A stretch of 64,000 bases of DNA from Rhodobacteraceae bacterium LMO-JJ12 (GTDB taxonomy: Bacteria > Pseudomonadota > Alphaproteobacteria > Rhodobacterales > Rhodobacteraceae). Both the position numbers and the translations under genes were made by a program. The DNA is taken from contig JAKGBX010000001.1 in the NCBI GenBank assembly GCA_021555075.1, positions 1,674,001-1,738,000 of the forward strand, given 5' to 3'. Positions within the stretch are counted from its first letter, which is position 1, and every line of letters starts with the position of its first letter. Of the stretch, positions 28,702 to 38,506 are shown piece after piece. The notes beneath the pieces are model-generated. The model was not told the origin of the DNA, searched no databases, and was given only the letters and a program-made list of their open reading frames with translations.

Positions 28702-29390
28702 CTCCTGACAACACGATTGTTTTCACGATTTACGGTCTGCCGCTCAACGCAACGATCCTGTTCACCTGGATCGTCATGGCTCTGTTGACGGTGGCGTCGA
28801 TCTTGATCACCCGCAACCTGCGCCCCGATGTGCCGCCCGACCGCTGGCGTACCGTTCTGGAAGAAATCGTGTTGACAATCCAGGGGCAGATTGACGAGAT
28901 CAGCGCGCGGCCCGATCGCCGGTTGCTCTATTTCTCGGGTACGTTGTTTCTGTTCATAGTCACGTCCAACCTGCTGATGGTCGTGCCCGGCTGGCATTCG
29001 CCAACGGCGTCGCTTTCGACCACCGTGGCGCTGGCGCTGGCGGTGCTGGTCGCGGTGCCGATATTCGGGGTCGCCAGCAGGGGGGTGGGTGGCTATCTGC
29101 ATGGCTATATCGAACCCAATATCATCATGCTGCCCTTCAACATCATCGGCGAAGCGTCGCGCGGGGTGTCTCTTGCGATCCGGCTCTATGGCAATGTCAT
29201 GAGCGGGGCTGTCATAGCCGCGATCCTGCTGGGTGTCGCGCCGTTCTTCTTTCCGGTGGTGATGGACATGCTGGGCCTGCTGACCGGCGTTATCCAGGCC
29301 TATATTTTTGCCATTCTTGCCACCGTTTATATCTCGTCGGCCACCGCACCGCCCGACACGACAAACGAAACTCCAAAGGAGCAGACATGA
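28692..29390 (+). CDS. atpB: N-type ATP synthase Fo subunit a
   Basis: A 232-residue a subunit. The essential half-channel arginine is Arg164 in SLAIRLYGNVMSG, and the last helix shows GVIQAYIFAILATVYISS. The N-terminal TPDNTIVFTIYGLPLNATILFTW and the short loops are typical of N-type a subunits. It forms the ion path beside the c ring. It overlaps atpR upstream and atpE downstream (ATGA). Confidence 0.93.
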   Translation: MELTPDNTIVFTIYGLPLNATILFTWIVMALLTVASILITRNLRPDVPPDRWRTVLEEIVLTIQGQIDEISARPDRRLLYFSGTLFLFIVTSNLLMVVPGWHSPTASLSTTVALALAVLVAVPIFGVASRGVGGYLHGYIEPNIIMLPFNIIGEASRGVSLAIRLYGNVMSGAVIAAILLGVAPFFFPVVMDMLGLLTGVIQAYIFAILATVYISSATAPPDTTNETPKEQT

Positions 29391-29677
29391 CCGATCTTTC
29401 CATCATCGCCGCAATTTCGATTTTCACAGCAGGACTGACCGTTTCGTTTGGCGCACTCGGCCCGGCGTTAGGTGAAGGGCGCGCCGCAGCCACCGCTCTC
29501 AGTTCCATCGCGCAGCAACCGGATGCGGCATCGACGTTGTCGCGCACGCTGTTCGTCAGCCTTGCCATGATCGAATCCACCGCCATTTACTGTTTTGTCG
29601 TTGCGATGATCCTGCTGTTTGCCAATCCGTTCTGGAATGCGGCGCTGGAGGCAGCGGCGCAAGGTACGGGTGGCTGA
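29387..29677 (+). CDS. atpE: N-type ATP synthase Fo subunit c
   Basis: A 96-residue hairpin of two helices. Helix 1 has GALGPALGEGRAAATALSSIAQQP with Glu30; helix 2 has AMIESTAIYCFV with Glu63, Ser64 and Thr65. The Glu-Ser-Thr set matches the sodium-type ligand pattern of Na-translocating c subunits, and the second carboxylate (Glu30) is typical of N-type rings. Sodium was first predicted for N-ATPases, but a studied N-type ring (Burkholderia pseudomallei) was reported to be proton-selective, so ion choice stays open here. Confidence 0.93.
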   Translation: MTDLSIIAAISIFTAGLTVSFGALGPALGEGRAAATALSSIAQQPDAASTLSRTLFVSLAMIESTAIYCFVVAMILLFANPFWNAALEAAAQGTGG

Positions 29678-29679
29678 CG

Positions 29680-30438
29680 ATGTCTATCGATTGGATCACC
29701 GTTGCGGCCCAGATTGCCAATTTCCTGGTGCTGGTCTGGTTGCTGAAACGGTTCCTCTACCGGCCTATCCTTGACGGGATTGATGCGCGCGAACGTGAGA
29801 TCGCAGCGCGCATGGCGGAGGCTGCAACACTGTGTGAAGCGGCCGAGGCCGCCAAGGCTGAACACAAGGCCGAAATCGAGGGCCTCCAGTCGGGTCGCGA
29901 AGATTTGCTGGCACAAGCGCGTGAAGCGGCGGAAGCTGAACGCGACGCCGTATTGCGTCAGGCGCGTGAGCGGCTTGAGCGCGAACGCTTGGCGCGAGAG
30001 GAAGAACGCATTGCCGAGACCCGCCGCTTTCGCGCTGATTTGCAACATAAGGGGGCGACTGCGCTCGTGGCGTTGACCCGCAAGGCGCTGAACGATCTCG
30101 CAGGTGAGACGCTTGAGGAACGCATCGTTGCACGCGCGGCTACGCGTCTTTCGCAGATGACGGGGGATCTGACTGCGGCGGCCGGGGACGGTCGGGAGGC
30201 AGTGATCACGACGCGCGATACACTGCGTCCGCAGAACCGCAGGCAGTTAGAAGATCAGCTTAAAAAGGCGATGCCTGCAATCGAGGTCACATTCAAGACC
30301 GATCCAGGCCAGTCACCCGGTCTCAACCTTCGATTGGGCGGGGCGCAACTTGGCTGGAGCGTGGACAGCTATGTCGAAGGGCTTCAGGACATTCTTGATG
30401 AGCAGGCAGAGCGCAAGGAGCACGCCAATGCCGCGTAG
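29680..30438 (+). CDS. atpF: N-type ATP synthase subunit b, extended (delta-like C-terminus)
   Basis: A 252-residue b subunit, far longer than the roughly 160 of ordinary b. One membrane helix ([20 protein letters not shown]) is followed by a long coiled coil rich in Glu, Ala and Arg (about 35-130), then a folded C-terminal part from [17 protein letters not shown]-ATPase operons lack a delta gene, and the extended b C-terminus is thought to replace delta in tying the stalk to F1. It overlaps atpA by 11 bases. Confidence 0.9.
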   Translation: MSIDWITVAAQIANFLVLVWLLKRFLYRPILDGIDAREREIAARMAEAATLCEAAEAAKAEHKAEIEGLQSGREDLLAQAREAAEAERDAVLRQARERLERERLAREEERIAETRRFRADLQHKGATALVALTRKALNDLAGETLEERIVARAATRLSQMTGDLTAAAGDGREAVITTRDTLRPQNRRQLEDQLKKAMPAIEVTFKTDPGQSPGLNLRLGGAQLGWSVDSYVEGLQDILDEQAERKEHANAA

Positions 30439-31936
30439 TCAGGTTGACGAAGAGTTTGGCGCTCTGCTTCAGGCAGTGCTGGATGCGCCTCCACCTGAGC
30501 CGCGGTTGAGCGAAATCGGACGTGTCGCCGAGATTGGTGACGGTATTGCTGTTGTGACAGGTCTGGCGCGTGCGCTGGTGGATGAACTATTGGAATTTGA
30601 AGGCGGGCTGTCGGGCGTGGTGTTCGATCTTGAGCCAAACCGTTTGGGCGTGGTGCTTCTAGGGCCGTCTGGCTCGGTTGTTCCGGGCACGGATGTGCGC
30701 CGCACGGGGCGGGTGGTCAGCGTTGCCGTCGGTGCGTCTTTGCTTGGCCGGGTTGTCGATGCGCTGGGGCGACCGCGTGATGGGCGCGGACCGGTTACAA
30801 GCGTTCGGCGGCGGCCCATCGAGATTGAAGCACCTGATATTCTGAGCCGTGCGCCGGTTTCACGCCCTCTTGCTACTGGGCTGAAAGCAGTCGATGCTGC
30901 GGTTCCGGTGGGGCTGGGGCAGCGCGAGTTGATCATTGGCGACAGGCAAACTGGCAAGACGTCAATCGCCATCGACACAATCCTAAATCAGAAGAATACT
31001 GGCGTCCTGTGCATCTATTGCGCCATCGGGCAACGTGGCGATGCTGTGGCCAAGGCGATTGGGGCCATTCGCGATGGCGCGATGTTGGAAAATACGATCA
31101 TCATGGTCGCGGGCGACGAAGAGGCTCCGGGCCTAGCATTTGTTGCGCCCTACGGCGCGATGACGATGGCCGAAGTTCTGGCCGCAGACGGGCGCGATGT
31201 GCTGATCGTGTTTGACGATCTCACGCACCATGCCCAATCCTATCGCGAATTGTCTCTACTCTTGCGTCGCCCGCCGGGGCGCGAGGCGTTTCCCGGCGAT
31301 ATCTTTTTTGTACACGCGCGGCTTTTGGAGCGCTCTGGCCAGTTTGTGCCGAGCGCCGGTGGCGGCTCGATCACCGCGCTGCCGGTGGTCGAGACCCAGG
31401 CCGAGAACTTGTCGGCCTATATCCCGACCAACCTGATTTCGATCACCGATGGCCAGATCTATCTCTCACCACGTCTGGTGCGCCGAAACCAGTTTCCTGC
31501 AGTTGACCTGGGGGTTTCGGTGTCGCGGGTAGGGGGCAAGGCGCAGGCGCGCGCGTTTCGCGATGTTGCGGGCAACCTGCGTGTGACGCTGTCTCAGTTC
31601 GAGGAACTGGAGGAGTTTGCCGGCTTTGGCACTCGCCTTGATGACGATACCCGCAAACGGCTGGTGCGTGGCGCGGCGGTGCGCGCCGCGCTGCGCCAAC
31701 CGGAACGCGACCCGATGTCGGGCGACGAACAACTGGCAGTGCTGCTATCGGCGATGGATGGTGTCTTTGACGGTATGACCGAAGCCCGGATAGCCACGGC
31801 GATGGATGCGGTAAGGGCGGTTGTGCGGCGCGATGATGACGAGACGGGCGAGATTATTCGTTCGGATCACAGGCTGGACGACAACGATCGCGCGCGTATT
31901 GTCGATGCCGCCCGCTCGGCTGTGTCGGAGGTTTGA
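30428..31936 (+). CDS. atpA: N-type ATP synthase F1 subunit alpha
   Basis: A 502-residue alpha subunit starting at ATG 30428 inside the end of atpF; longer in-frame starts read atpF in another frame. Walker A is GDRQTGKT (171-178), followed by [48 protein letters not shown] and the [10 protein letters not shown] loop. The short N-terminus ([13 protein letters not shown]) differs from the long delta-binding N-terminus of ordinary alpha, in line with the missing delta subunit. Confidence 0.95.
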   Translation: MPRSQVDEEFGALLQAVLDAPPPEPRLSEIGRVAEIGDGIAVVTGLARALVDELLEFEGGLSGVVFDLEPNRLGVVLLGPSGSVVPGTDVRRTGRVVSVAVGASLLGRVVDALGRPRDGRGPVTSVRRRPIEIEAPDILSRAPVSRPLATGLKAVDAAVPVGLGQRELIIGDRQTGKTSIAIDTILNQKNTGVLCIYCAIGQRGDAVAKAIGAIRDGAMLENTIIMVAGDEEAPGLAFVAPYGAMTMAEVLAADGRDVLIVFDDLTHHAQSYRELSLLLRRPPGREAFPGDIFFVHARLLERSGQFVPSAGGGSITALPVVETQAENLSAYIPTNLISITDGQIYLSPRLVRRNQFPAVDLGVSVSRVGGKAQARAFRDVAGNLRVTLSQFEELEEFAGFGTRLDDDTRKRLVRGAAVRAALRQPERDPMSGDEQLAVLLSAMDGVFDGMTEARIATAMDAVRAVVRRDDDETGEIIRSDHRLDDNDRARIVDAARSAVSEV

Positions 31937-31937
31937 A

Positions 31938-32849
31938 ATGGCGCAGACGCTTGAACGGCTTATACGGCGCACCGATACGATGCAGAGCATCCGGGGAATC
32001 GTGCGCACGATGAAGACCATGTCGGCGATCAATGCCGCGCCCTATGAACAGGCGGCACGATCTATCGATGCCTGGCGCGATACGGTGCTGGATGCTTTAC
32101 ATGCCTTCTTGCATTGCAACGGCCCTCTGGTTCAGGATCGACCGGGGGGCATGAAAGACGTAATCGTCGTGATGGGGTCGGATCACGGGCTTTGCGGGAA
32201 CTACAACGAATTGTTGGCTGCTGAGGCTGCGCGTCACGTTGCACCAGATGGGTCTACGCGAATAGTCTGTGTCGGGGCGCAGATGCAGGATGCGCTGAGC
32301 GGCGAACACATGGTTCCCGAGGCAGTGATGTTGCCACCCGCCAATGCGGACGGGTTGAACCGGTTGGCGGGCGAATTGGTCACTTGGCTGGAGCGGATCC
32401 GCGTAGAGGCCGGTGCATACGACATCGCGGTTATGCTGGTCTACAGTCAGCGTGGCTTGCATGGCCGCCAGGGGCCGGTTTCGCAAGTACTCTTGCCGCT
32501 GGATACGGGCCTGCTTGACGAGCTTGCGCGGCGCCCCTGGCCCGCGCGAAGCCTGCCGCAATTCTCGCTGCCTGCGCCGGTTCTTCTCGCCGCGCTGATC
32601 CGCAACTTTCTGTTTGCCACGCTCTATCGCGCCTGCGCCGAGGCTTTGGTAACCGAGAATGCCGCGCGTCTGGCGCGGATGAGCCAGGCCGAGCAATCTG
32701 TCGATGAAAAGCTGGAAGAGTTGCGCGGCGAGACGCGCCAGGTTCGGCAAAGCGAAATAACAACTGAACTTTTGGATGTGATTGTCGGATTTGAGGCTAT
32801 CAGGGCGCGCGACAGGCGCAGGCGGGCAGGCGAGGAGGCAGACCGATGA
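31938..32849 (+). CDS. atpG: N-type ATP synthase F1 subunit gamma
   Basis: A 303-residue gamma subunit. The N-terminal helix MAQTLERLIRRTDTMQSIRGIVRTMKTMSA and the C-terminal helix ending in ELLDVIVGFEAIRAR are the coiled-coil rotor shaft; VVMGSDHGLCGNYNE is the conserved central loop. It starts one base after the atpA stop and its stop overlaps the start of the CBS-domain gene as ATGA, linking that gene to the operon. Confidence 0.92.
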   Translation: MAQTLERLIRRTDTMQSIRGIVRTMKTMSAINAAPYEQAARSIDAWRDTVLDALHAFLHCNGPLVQDRPGGMKDVIVVMGSDHGLCGNYNELLAAEAARHVAPDGSTRIVCVGAQMQDALSGEHMVPEAVMLPPANADGLNRLAGELVTWLERIRVEAGAYDIAVMLVYSQRGLHGRQGPVSQVLLPLDTGLLDELARRPWPARSLPQFSLPAPVLLAALIRNFLFATLYRACAEALVTENAARLARMSQAEQSVDEKLEELRGETRQVRQSEITTELLDVIVGFEAIRARDRRRRAGEEADR

Positions 32850-33283
32850 ACTTTGGCGAGAACAGAATGTTGGTTCATAACGTCATGCGGGCGAAGGTAT
32901 CAAGTGTGGGGCCAAACACGTCGGTGCGCGCGGCGGCTGCGCTGATGATGGACCGAGATATCGGGATGTTGCCTGTGTGTGAAGGAGGTCGCCCGATTGG
33001 CGTGGTGACAGATCGTGATCTGGTGATCAGAATGCTGGCAGACATCACCCCAAGTGCCGATCTTCCGGTCAGCGCGGTGATGACGCCACGCGTTCATACC
33101 TGTCGCGCGGATCAAGACGTCGTGAGCATTGCACAGCTCATGGGGGACACGCAGGTCAGGCGCCTTGTGGTGTGTGACAACAGTGGCCGTCTGGTGGGCG
33201 TAGTTTCGCTGGGTGATATCGCAAGGGATGCCAGTGAGGAACTGGCCGGTCAGGCACTGGGCGAGATCGTTGAAACACGTTAG
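32846..33283 (+). CDS. CBS-domain pair protein
   Basis: A 145-residue protein made of two CBS motifs: VHNVMRAKVSSVGPNTSVRAAAALMMDRDIGMLPVCEGG with GVVTDRDLVIRML, and VMTPRVHTCRADQDV with RRLVVCDNSGRLVGVVSLGDIA. Such stand-alone pairs bind adenine nucleotides and act as energy sensors. Its ATGA overlap with atpG makes it the last gene of the N-ATPase operon. Adenylate-linked control of this second ATPase is an attractive inference. Its stop overlaps that of the convergent Crp/Fnr gene by four bases. Confidence 0.9.
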   Translation: MNFGENRMLVHNVMRAKVSSVGPNTSVRAAAALMMDRDIGMLPVCEGGRPIGVVTDRDLVIRMLADITPSADLPVSAVMTPRVHTCRADQDVVSIAQLMGDTQVRRLVVCDNSGRLVGVVSLGDIARDASEELAGQALGEIVETR

Positions 33284-34038
33284 TCGTGTATGGCGTGAAC
33301 CGGTCGATTGATCAGGATCTCCTTGCGAAAGAGATCGAGGTCTATGTCCGCGAGGGCGCAGAGCGCGTTCATATCTTTCAGTTCGATCATGTCGGGTGCT
33401 GGATGCGCGATGATCCCGTCGCGTTCCAATCGGCGCATGGTGCGGCAAACGTGAACATTCGTCAGGCCGGTAAATTCGCCGAACTTATGCTGAGTGATCG
33501 GGAATTCGAAAACTGCGCCGTTGGTAAGCCCAACCGCTTGCAGCCTCGTGTGAAACTCAAGGAGTGCATAGGCAATTCTGTTTACCGCATTGCTGCGCCC
33601 CAGACGCAGCAACAATTCGGAGAAGCGCGCCTGTGTCGTCAGGATGGACGCGGCCAGAACCTCGCGCAGGTTGGCGGAGGCCGCATCTGGGCCGTTGGCT
33701 CTGTCGGGCCGGATTATGATGTATTCGACTTTGCTCAGAGCCTCGACTGTGCAGGCGGCAACCGGAACGATCCTTGTGCCGATCAACGCAAAATCCCCCG
33801 GCAGCATTACGTCGATGATCTCGGTATCACCAGCCATCAGTGTCTTGGAGAGGGCGATCCAGCCGTTCAGCACTAACAGGGCATGATCAGCATGTGCGCT
33901 TTCGTGGGTCAGAATCTGTCCTTGAGCCGCCTGGCAGACCGGCATGCGCCCGCCTGCAAGAAATGCTTCGGTAAGTGCGGTGCGAATACGTCTGCCACTG
34001 GGCGCGGCGATGGGGGCCGGACTGGTTTGGATTGACAT
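33280..34038 (-). CDS. Crp/Fnr-family transcriptional regulator
   Basis: A 252-residue regulator starting at ATG 34036-34038 (MSIQTSPAP); an in-frame TTG two codons earlier is less likely. It has a cAMP-type sensor domain (ILTHESAHADHALLVLNGWIALSK, MLPGDFALIG) and a winged helix-turn-helix (ITQHKFGEFTGLTNVHVCRTMRRLERDGII). No Fnr-type four-cysteine cluster is present, so it is not an oxygen sensor of the Fnr kind. Such proteins are common in alphaproteobacteria with unknown signals. It overlaps tail to tail with the CBS gene and is a candidate regulator of the adjacent ATPase operon. Confidence 0.9.
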   Translation of the reverse strand: MSIQTSPAPIAAPSGRRIRTALTEAFLAGGRMPVCQAAQGQILTHESAHADHALLVLNGWIALSKTLMAGDTEIIDVMLPGDFALIGTRIVPVAACTVEALSKVEYIIIRPDRANGPDAASANLREVLAASILTTQARFSELLLRLGRSNAVNRIAYALLEFHTRLQAVGLTNGAVFEFPITQHKFGEFTGLTNVHVCRTMRRLERDGIIAHPAPDMIELKDMNALCALADIDLDLFRKEILINRPVHAIHD

Positions 34039-34253
34039 GTTCAAAGCCCTATCGTCAAAGATTCAGAAACCGGGCAGGGGTGCTGCGTCGGAAGAGTGTC
34101 ATGCGAGCACCAAATGGTCCACGCTGCATGTCGCGCAAGCACAAACGCGCCGAGGCAGGTGTGCCGGGCCGATGAATCAGCAGTATTGCTAGGACGTCTA
34201 GAGTTCAAATTGTGGTTCAACATGAGTCCGCAAAACTTCTTTGGTGGCACGGA

Positions 34254-37200
34254 TCAGCCAGCTTTGAGAGGCGGTCGGTCGTCTTCGGTTTCTTCGATAA
34301 TGTCGCGGCGAGAAATATATGTGTAAAACATTGGCACCACAAACAACGTGAAAATCGTGCCGACCATGATACCGGAAAAGATCACAAGACCCATCGAATA
34401 CCGCGCGGCTGCACCGGCACCGCTGGCAAGGATTAGCGGCACCACGCCAAGGCCCATCGCCGCCGTGGTCATCAGGATCGGGCGTAGTCGGGTCTTGGCC
34501 GCGGCAGTGATCGCCTCGCGACGGTTTGAACCGTGTTCGTGGCGATGTTGGTTGGCAAACTCGACCATCAGGATGCCGTGCTTTGTGATCAGCCCGATCA
34601 GGGTGATCAATCCGACTTGGGTGTAGATGTTGAGCGTTGACAGGCCAAAGAACAGCGGCACCATCGCCCCGAACATGGACAACGGCACCGACATCATGAT
34701 GATGAAGGGATCGCGGAAGCTCTCAAACTGTGCGGCCAGAACCAGATAGATCACCGTAAGCGCCAGCACAAAGGCTATGGCGATCGTATTGCCTTCCTCA
34801 ACCTCGAGCCGCGACTGACCGGTATAGTCGATGAAAAAACCGTCGGGCATTTCCTCGCGCGCGATGTCCACCAGAGTCTGCAACGCGGTGCCCGTGGTTA
34901 CGCCCAGCATTGGCATCGCCGATAAGGTCGATGAATTCAATTGGTCGAACTGTTCGATAGCCGAGGCGGTCACATCGGTTGAGATATTCACCACGGCGGA
35001 CAACGGAACCATGTCACCGGTGACGGAACGCACAAAGAATTCGCCCAACTTTTCGGGATTATTGCGGAAACGTTGTGGCACCTGCACGATGATGTCGTAG
35101 CTGTTACTCTCGCGGTCGAATTGAGCGATGGCTCCATCGCTCACCAGCAGGCCCAGCGTTGTGCCGATGTCACGGATCGACAGGTTCAGCGCCGCGGCGC
35201 GGTCGCGGTCGATGGTCACAATCACCTGCTGTTGATTGAAGGCGAGTGAATTCTGCACGACGATGAACTGGCCTGTGGCCATCGCTCGTTTTTTGATGCT
35301 CTCGGTCACCTCGGATACACGATCGGGGGTGCCGGTTGATTGGATCACCATCGAGATCGGCAACCCGCCGCCCGCGCCGGGGAGCGAAGGAGGCGCGAAG
35401 ACCAATGGTTCGACGCCGGAAACCGGTGCCAACCGGGCCTGAATGTCGCTCTGAAGTTGCTTTTGCGAACGGTCGCGTTGCGCCCAGTCCTTGAACGCCC
35501 AGAGCGCAAAAGCGGAGTTGGTTTGCCCGCCCATGCCAATGACAGAAAAATTTGCCTCCAACTCGGGGATGTCTTTAGTTAGCGCGCGTATCTGGTTGGT
35601 ATAGAGTGAAGTATAGTCTGCGGTTGCATAGCTGGGCGCATTGACCAGCGAAAACAGTGCGCCGCGGTCTTCTTCCGGCGCCAGTTCGCTGGACGTGTGC
35701 AGGAACATGAAACCGGTCAAGCCCGCAAGTCCGGCGACCAGGATCAAGGTCACAGGACGATAGTCCAGCGACGAACGGACGCGACGTTCATACCATCCCG
35801 CCAGACGTTCGAAGCTGTTGTCGACCGCCTTTTGGAAGCGGCTGTGACCACCCTTCTTGAGCAATCGCGAGGTCATCATCGGCGTAATTGTCAGGGCGAC
35901 AATCCCGGAAATGATCACCGCCCCGGCCAGCGTCATGGCAAATTCCGAGAATAGTGCGCCCGTTAGCCCGCCGGTGAACAGAAGCGGAGTGAACACGGCG
36001 GCCAGCGTGATGGTCATGGCGATTACCGGCCCGGTGATTTCGGACATGCCCTTGAACGCCGCCTGTTTCGGCGACATGCCGTCTTCAATATGCCGGTGGA
36101 TGTTTTCGACCACGACAATAGCGTCATCGACCACCAATCCGATGGCCAGAACCATCGCAAGAAGTGACAGCAGGTTGATAGAGTAACCCAACATGTAGAG
36201 GACGAAATTCACCCCGATCAGAGACAGCGGGATGGTGACGATCGGCATCAGGACCGAGCGGAACGACCCAAGGAACAGCAGGATGACCAGCACGACGATA
36301 CCGACCGCTTCGGCGATGGTTTTGAAGACCTCGTCAATCGAGGCCCCGATGGCTTCGGTTGCGTCATACATCAGCGTCAGCTGCATGCCTTCAGGCAGGC
36401 TGTTGCGGATCGCGGGCAGATCTTTGATCACTGCGCTTGCGGTGTTCAGCGGGTTGGCCGAAGGTGTTGGAAATACGCCGATGAACACGCCGCGTTCACC
36501 GTTGAAATTGACGATGGTGCTGGTGCTGGCGGCGGCCAACTCGACCTCTGCCACCTCACGAAGCCGCACTACGCCCTCAGGCGACGACTTTAGCGGTAGC
36601 GCGCCGAAAGCTTCGGGCGTTTGCAAGGTGGATTGTACCGAAATTGGATACGCGACATAGGCGTTTTGGGTCTTGCCCGGTGCCGCCAGAAAGTTCGAGG
36701 CGTTGATTGCCCCCATCACTTCGGCCGCGGTAACACCGCGTGAGGCCAGTTTCACCGGGTCGACCCATACTCGCATCGAATAGTCCGAAGCGCCCATGAT
36801 CTGAATTTCGGCTACGCCCTCAATGGTTGACATGCGCGGGCGGATCACCCGGTCAATATATTCGGTCAACTGCTCAGAGCTCATGTTCGGGTTTTGCATC
36901 GCCAGATACATGGTGGCAAAACTGCGCCCGGTGCCCTTGACGATGGTCGGATCCTCGGCCCCTTGGGGCAGTTTTCCGCGCACCTGTTGGACCTTGGACA
37001 TAACCTCGGTGAGGGCGATATCGGGATTGGCGCCCAGCTTCATTCGCACCGTCACGACGCTGGCCGAGGGGCGGCTTGTAGCGCTGACATAGTCGATGTT
37101 TTCAGTGGTCGATACAGCGCCTGAGATTGGTGCGCTGATAAAACCCTGGATCAGATCCGCACTTGCTCCGGGATAGATCGTGGTGACAGTGATCACTGTC

Positions 37201-37325
37201 TCTTCGACTTCGGGGTATTCACGTACGGGCAGGTTGAACAGGCCCTGGAACCCCAGAAGCAGAATCAACGCGCCCAACACTGTGGACAAGACCGGCCGCC
37301 GGATGAAGGTGTTCGAGGGGCTCAT
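34254..37325 (-). CDS. RND multidrug efflux pump inner-membrane transporter (HAE1 family)
   Basis: A 1023-residue RND protein of normal length with 12 membrane helices and two large periplasmic loops. The proton-relay residues are present: the Asp pair in GLVVDDAIVVVENIHRHIEDG of helix 4 and the Lys in GLITKHGILMVEFANQH of helix 10. The N-terminus FIRRPVLSTVLGALILLLG is typical of HAE1. It exports drugs or other amphiphiles by proton exchange. Its ATG overlaps the adaptor stop as ATGA. No outer-membrane TolC gene lies in the window. Confidence 0.95.
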   Translation of the reverse strand: MSPSNTFIRRPVLSTVLGALILLLGFQGLFNLPVREYPEVEETVITVTTIYPGASADLIQGFISAPISGAVSTTENIDYVSATSRPSASVVTVRMKLGANPDIALTEVMSKVQQVRGKLPQGAEDPTIVKGTGRSFATMYLAMQNPNMSSEQLTEYIDRVIRPRMSTIEGVAEIQIMGASDYSMRVWVDPVKLASRGVTAAEVMGAINASNFLAAPGKTQNAYVAYPISVQSTLQTPEAFGALPLKSSPEGVVRLREVAEVELAAASTSTIVNFNGERGVFIGVFPTPSANPLNTASAVIKDLPAIRNSLPEGMQLTLMYDATEAIGASIDEVFKTIAEAVGIVVLVILLFLGSFRSVLMPIVTIPLSLIGVNFVLYMLGYSINLLSLLAMVLAIGLVVDDAIVVVENIHRHIEDGMSPKQAAFKGMSEITGPVIAMTITLAAVFTPLLFTGGLTGALFSEFAMTLAGAVIISGIVALTITPMMTSRLLKKGGHSRFQKAVDNSFERLAGWYERRVRSSLDYRPVTLILVAGLAGLTGFMFLHTSSELAPEEDRGALFSLVNAPSYATADYTSLYTNQIRALTKDIPELEANFSVIGMGGQTNSAFALWAFKDWAQRDRSQKQLQSDIQARLAPVSGVEPLVFAPPSLPGAGGGLPISMVIQSTGTPDRVSEVTESIKKRAMATGQFIVVQNSLAFNQQQVIVTIDRDRAAALNLSIRDIGTTLGLLVSDGAIAQFDRESNSYDIIVQVPQRFRNNPEKLGEFFVRSVTGDMVPLSAVVNISTDVTASAIEQFDQLNSSTLSAMPMLGVTTGTALQTLVDIAREEMPDGFFIDYTGQSRLEVEEGNTIAIAFVLALTVIYLVLAAQFESFRDPFIIMMSVPLSMFGAMVPLFFGLSTLNIYTQVGLITLIGLITKHGILMVEFANQHRHEHGSNRREAITAAAKTRLRPILMTTAAMGLGVVPLILASGAGAAARYSMGLVIFSGIMVGTIFTLFVVPMFYTYISRRDIIEETEDDRPPLKAG

Positions 37326-38452
37326 TGAGATGCTGCCTTGTCGGAATTAGTGGACTCATTCTCCATCAGGGGCGCCACGGTATTGTCCGGGTTTACGGGC
37401 GAGCCGTTGGACAGCCGGTTTTGCCCCGCGATTACTACCCTGTCGCCCGGCGCAATGCCCTTGACAATCTCGACGATGTCGTCTGAGCGGCGCCCGGCGG
37501 TCACGAAAACCTGCCGCGCCTCGAATTTGCCCGCGTCATTTTCGACGGGACGCAAAACAAAAACGTGGTCGCCATATAGGCTGGTGACGATGGCGGTGTG
37601 AGGCACGGCCAGCACGTTGGTCTGCGTTGGCAGTTGGACTTCGACCTGAACAAACTGACCTGGAATCAGCGGTATATCACCGGCTACAACTTCGGCCCGG
37701 ACCGATCCGAGCCGCGTTGCGGCGTCGATTTTTGGGTCGATGCCTGCGATCCTACCCTCCAGAGCGGGCGCGCCATCCTTGACCATGACCCGAACCTTCT
37801 GACCATTGGACACAAGGCCGAATTGTTGTTCGGCAACTTTGAAATCGACGTAGAGCGAGTTGAGATCCTGCAAAGTTGCAATGATTGTACCCGGCGCCAC
37901 ATAGCTGCCCACATCCACGCGCGGAATGCCGATGGTGCCATCGAACGGTGCGAGCAGGCGCTTGGTTGCCACGACAGCCTGTAGCTTGGCTACCTGAGCG
38001 CGCGAGGTTTCGGCCCGTGCTTCAGCCTCGTCCAGCGATACACCTGAGCGGATGCCCCTTCCTTGCAATTCACGTGTGCGCTCAAGTGCCTGCTCATCGA
38101 GCCGCGCCTGAGTGCGCTGCGCCTCAAGATCTGCGATCTGCACAGTATCATCCAGGCGTATCAGCAAGGAATCCTTTTTAACGTTATCGTTGGCGGCAAA
38201 ATTCAGTGCCTTGATGATGCCGGCAGCCTCAACTGTAAGTTCGACGCCATGCTTCGCATCAATGGTACCGATGGCGGAAATCACTGGTGTCCAGTCGCGG
38301 GGTTTGACCTCATAGACTGGGGCTGTGACCGGCGGGATCTGCCGATTGGCGAAGAATTCCGAGATCATGGTGCTACGGAAACTGTCGAATCCGATGATCC
38401 CGACAGCCATAGCCGTTAGCAGGACAATAACGAGGAAAATGCGTTTTTTCAT
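37322..38452 (-). CDS. RND efflux periplasmic adaptor (membrane fusion protein)
   Basis: A 376-residue adaptor with an N-terminal membrane anchor (IFLVIVLLTAMAVGIIGF). GTIDAKHGVELTVEAAGIIKALNFAANDNVKKDSLLIRLDD is the first half of the lipoyl-like domain, a short helical hairpin follows (ARLDEQALERTRELQGRGI), and PFDGTIGIPRVDVGSYVAPG is the second half. The beta-barrel and membrane-proximal parts complete it. It links the inner-membrane pump to an outer-membrane channel and is the partner of the RND gene that it overlaps. Confidence 0.93.
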   Translation of the reverse strand: MKKRIFLVIVLLTAMAVGIIGFDSFRSTMISEFFANRQIPPVTAPVYEVKPRDWTPVISAIGTIDAKHGVELTVEAAGIIKALNFAANDNVKKDSLLIRLDDTVQIADLEAQRTQARLDEQALERTRELQGRGIRSGVSLDEAEARAETSRAQVAKLQAVVATKRLLAPFDGTIGIPRVDVGSYVAPGTIIATLQDLNSLYVDFKVAEQQFGLVSNGQKVRVMVKDGAPALEGRIAGIDPKIDAATRLGSVRAEVVAGDIPLIPGQFVQVEVQLPTQTNVLAVPHTAIVTSLYGDHVFVLRPVENDAGKFEARQVFVTAGRRSDDIVEIVKGIAPGDRVVIAGQNRLSNGSPVNPDNTVAPLMENESTNSDKAASQ

Positions 38453-38506
38453 GGGTCAGGTCTTTTCTGTCGGCGTTTTGGCACAATGCACCCCGCGGCG
38501 TGGCAG

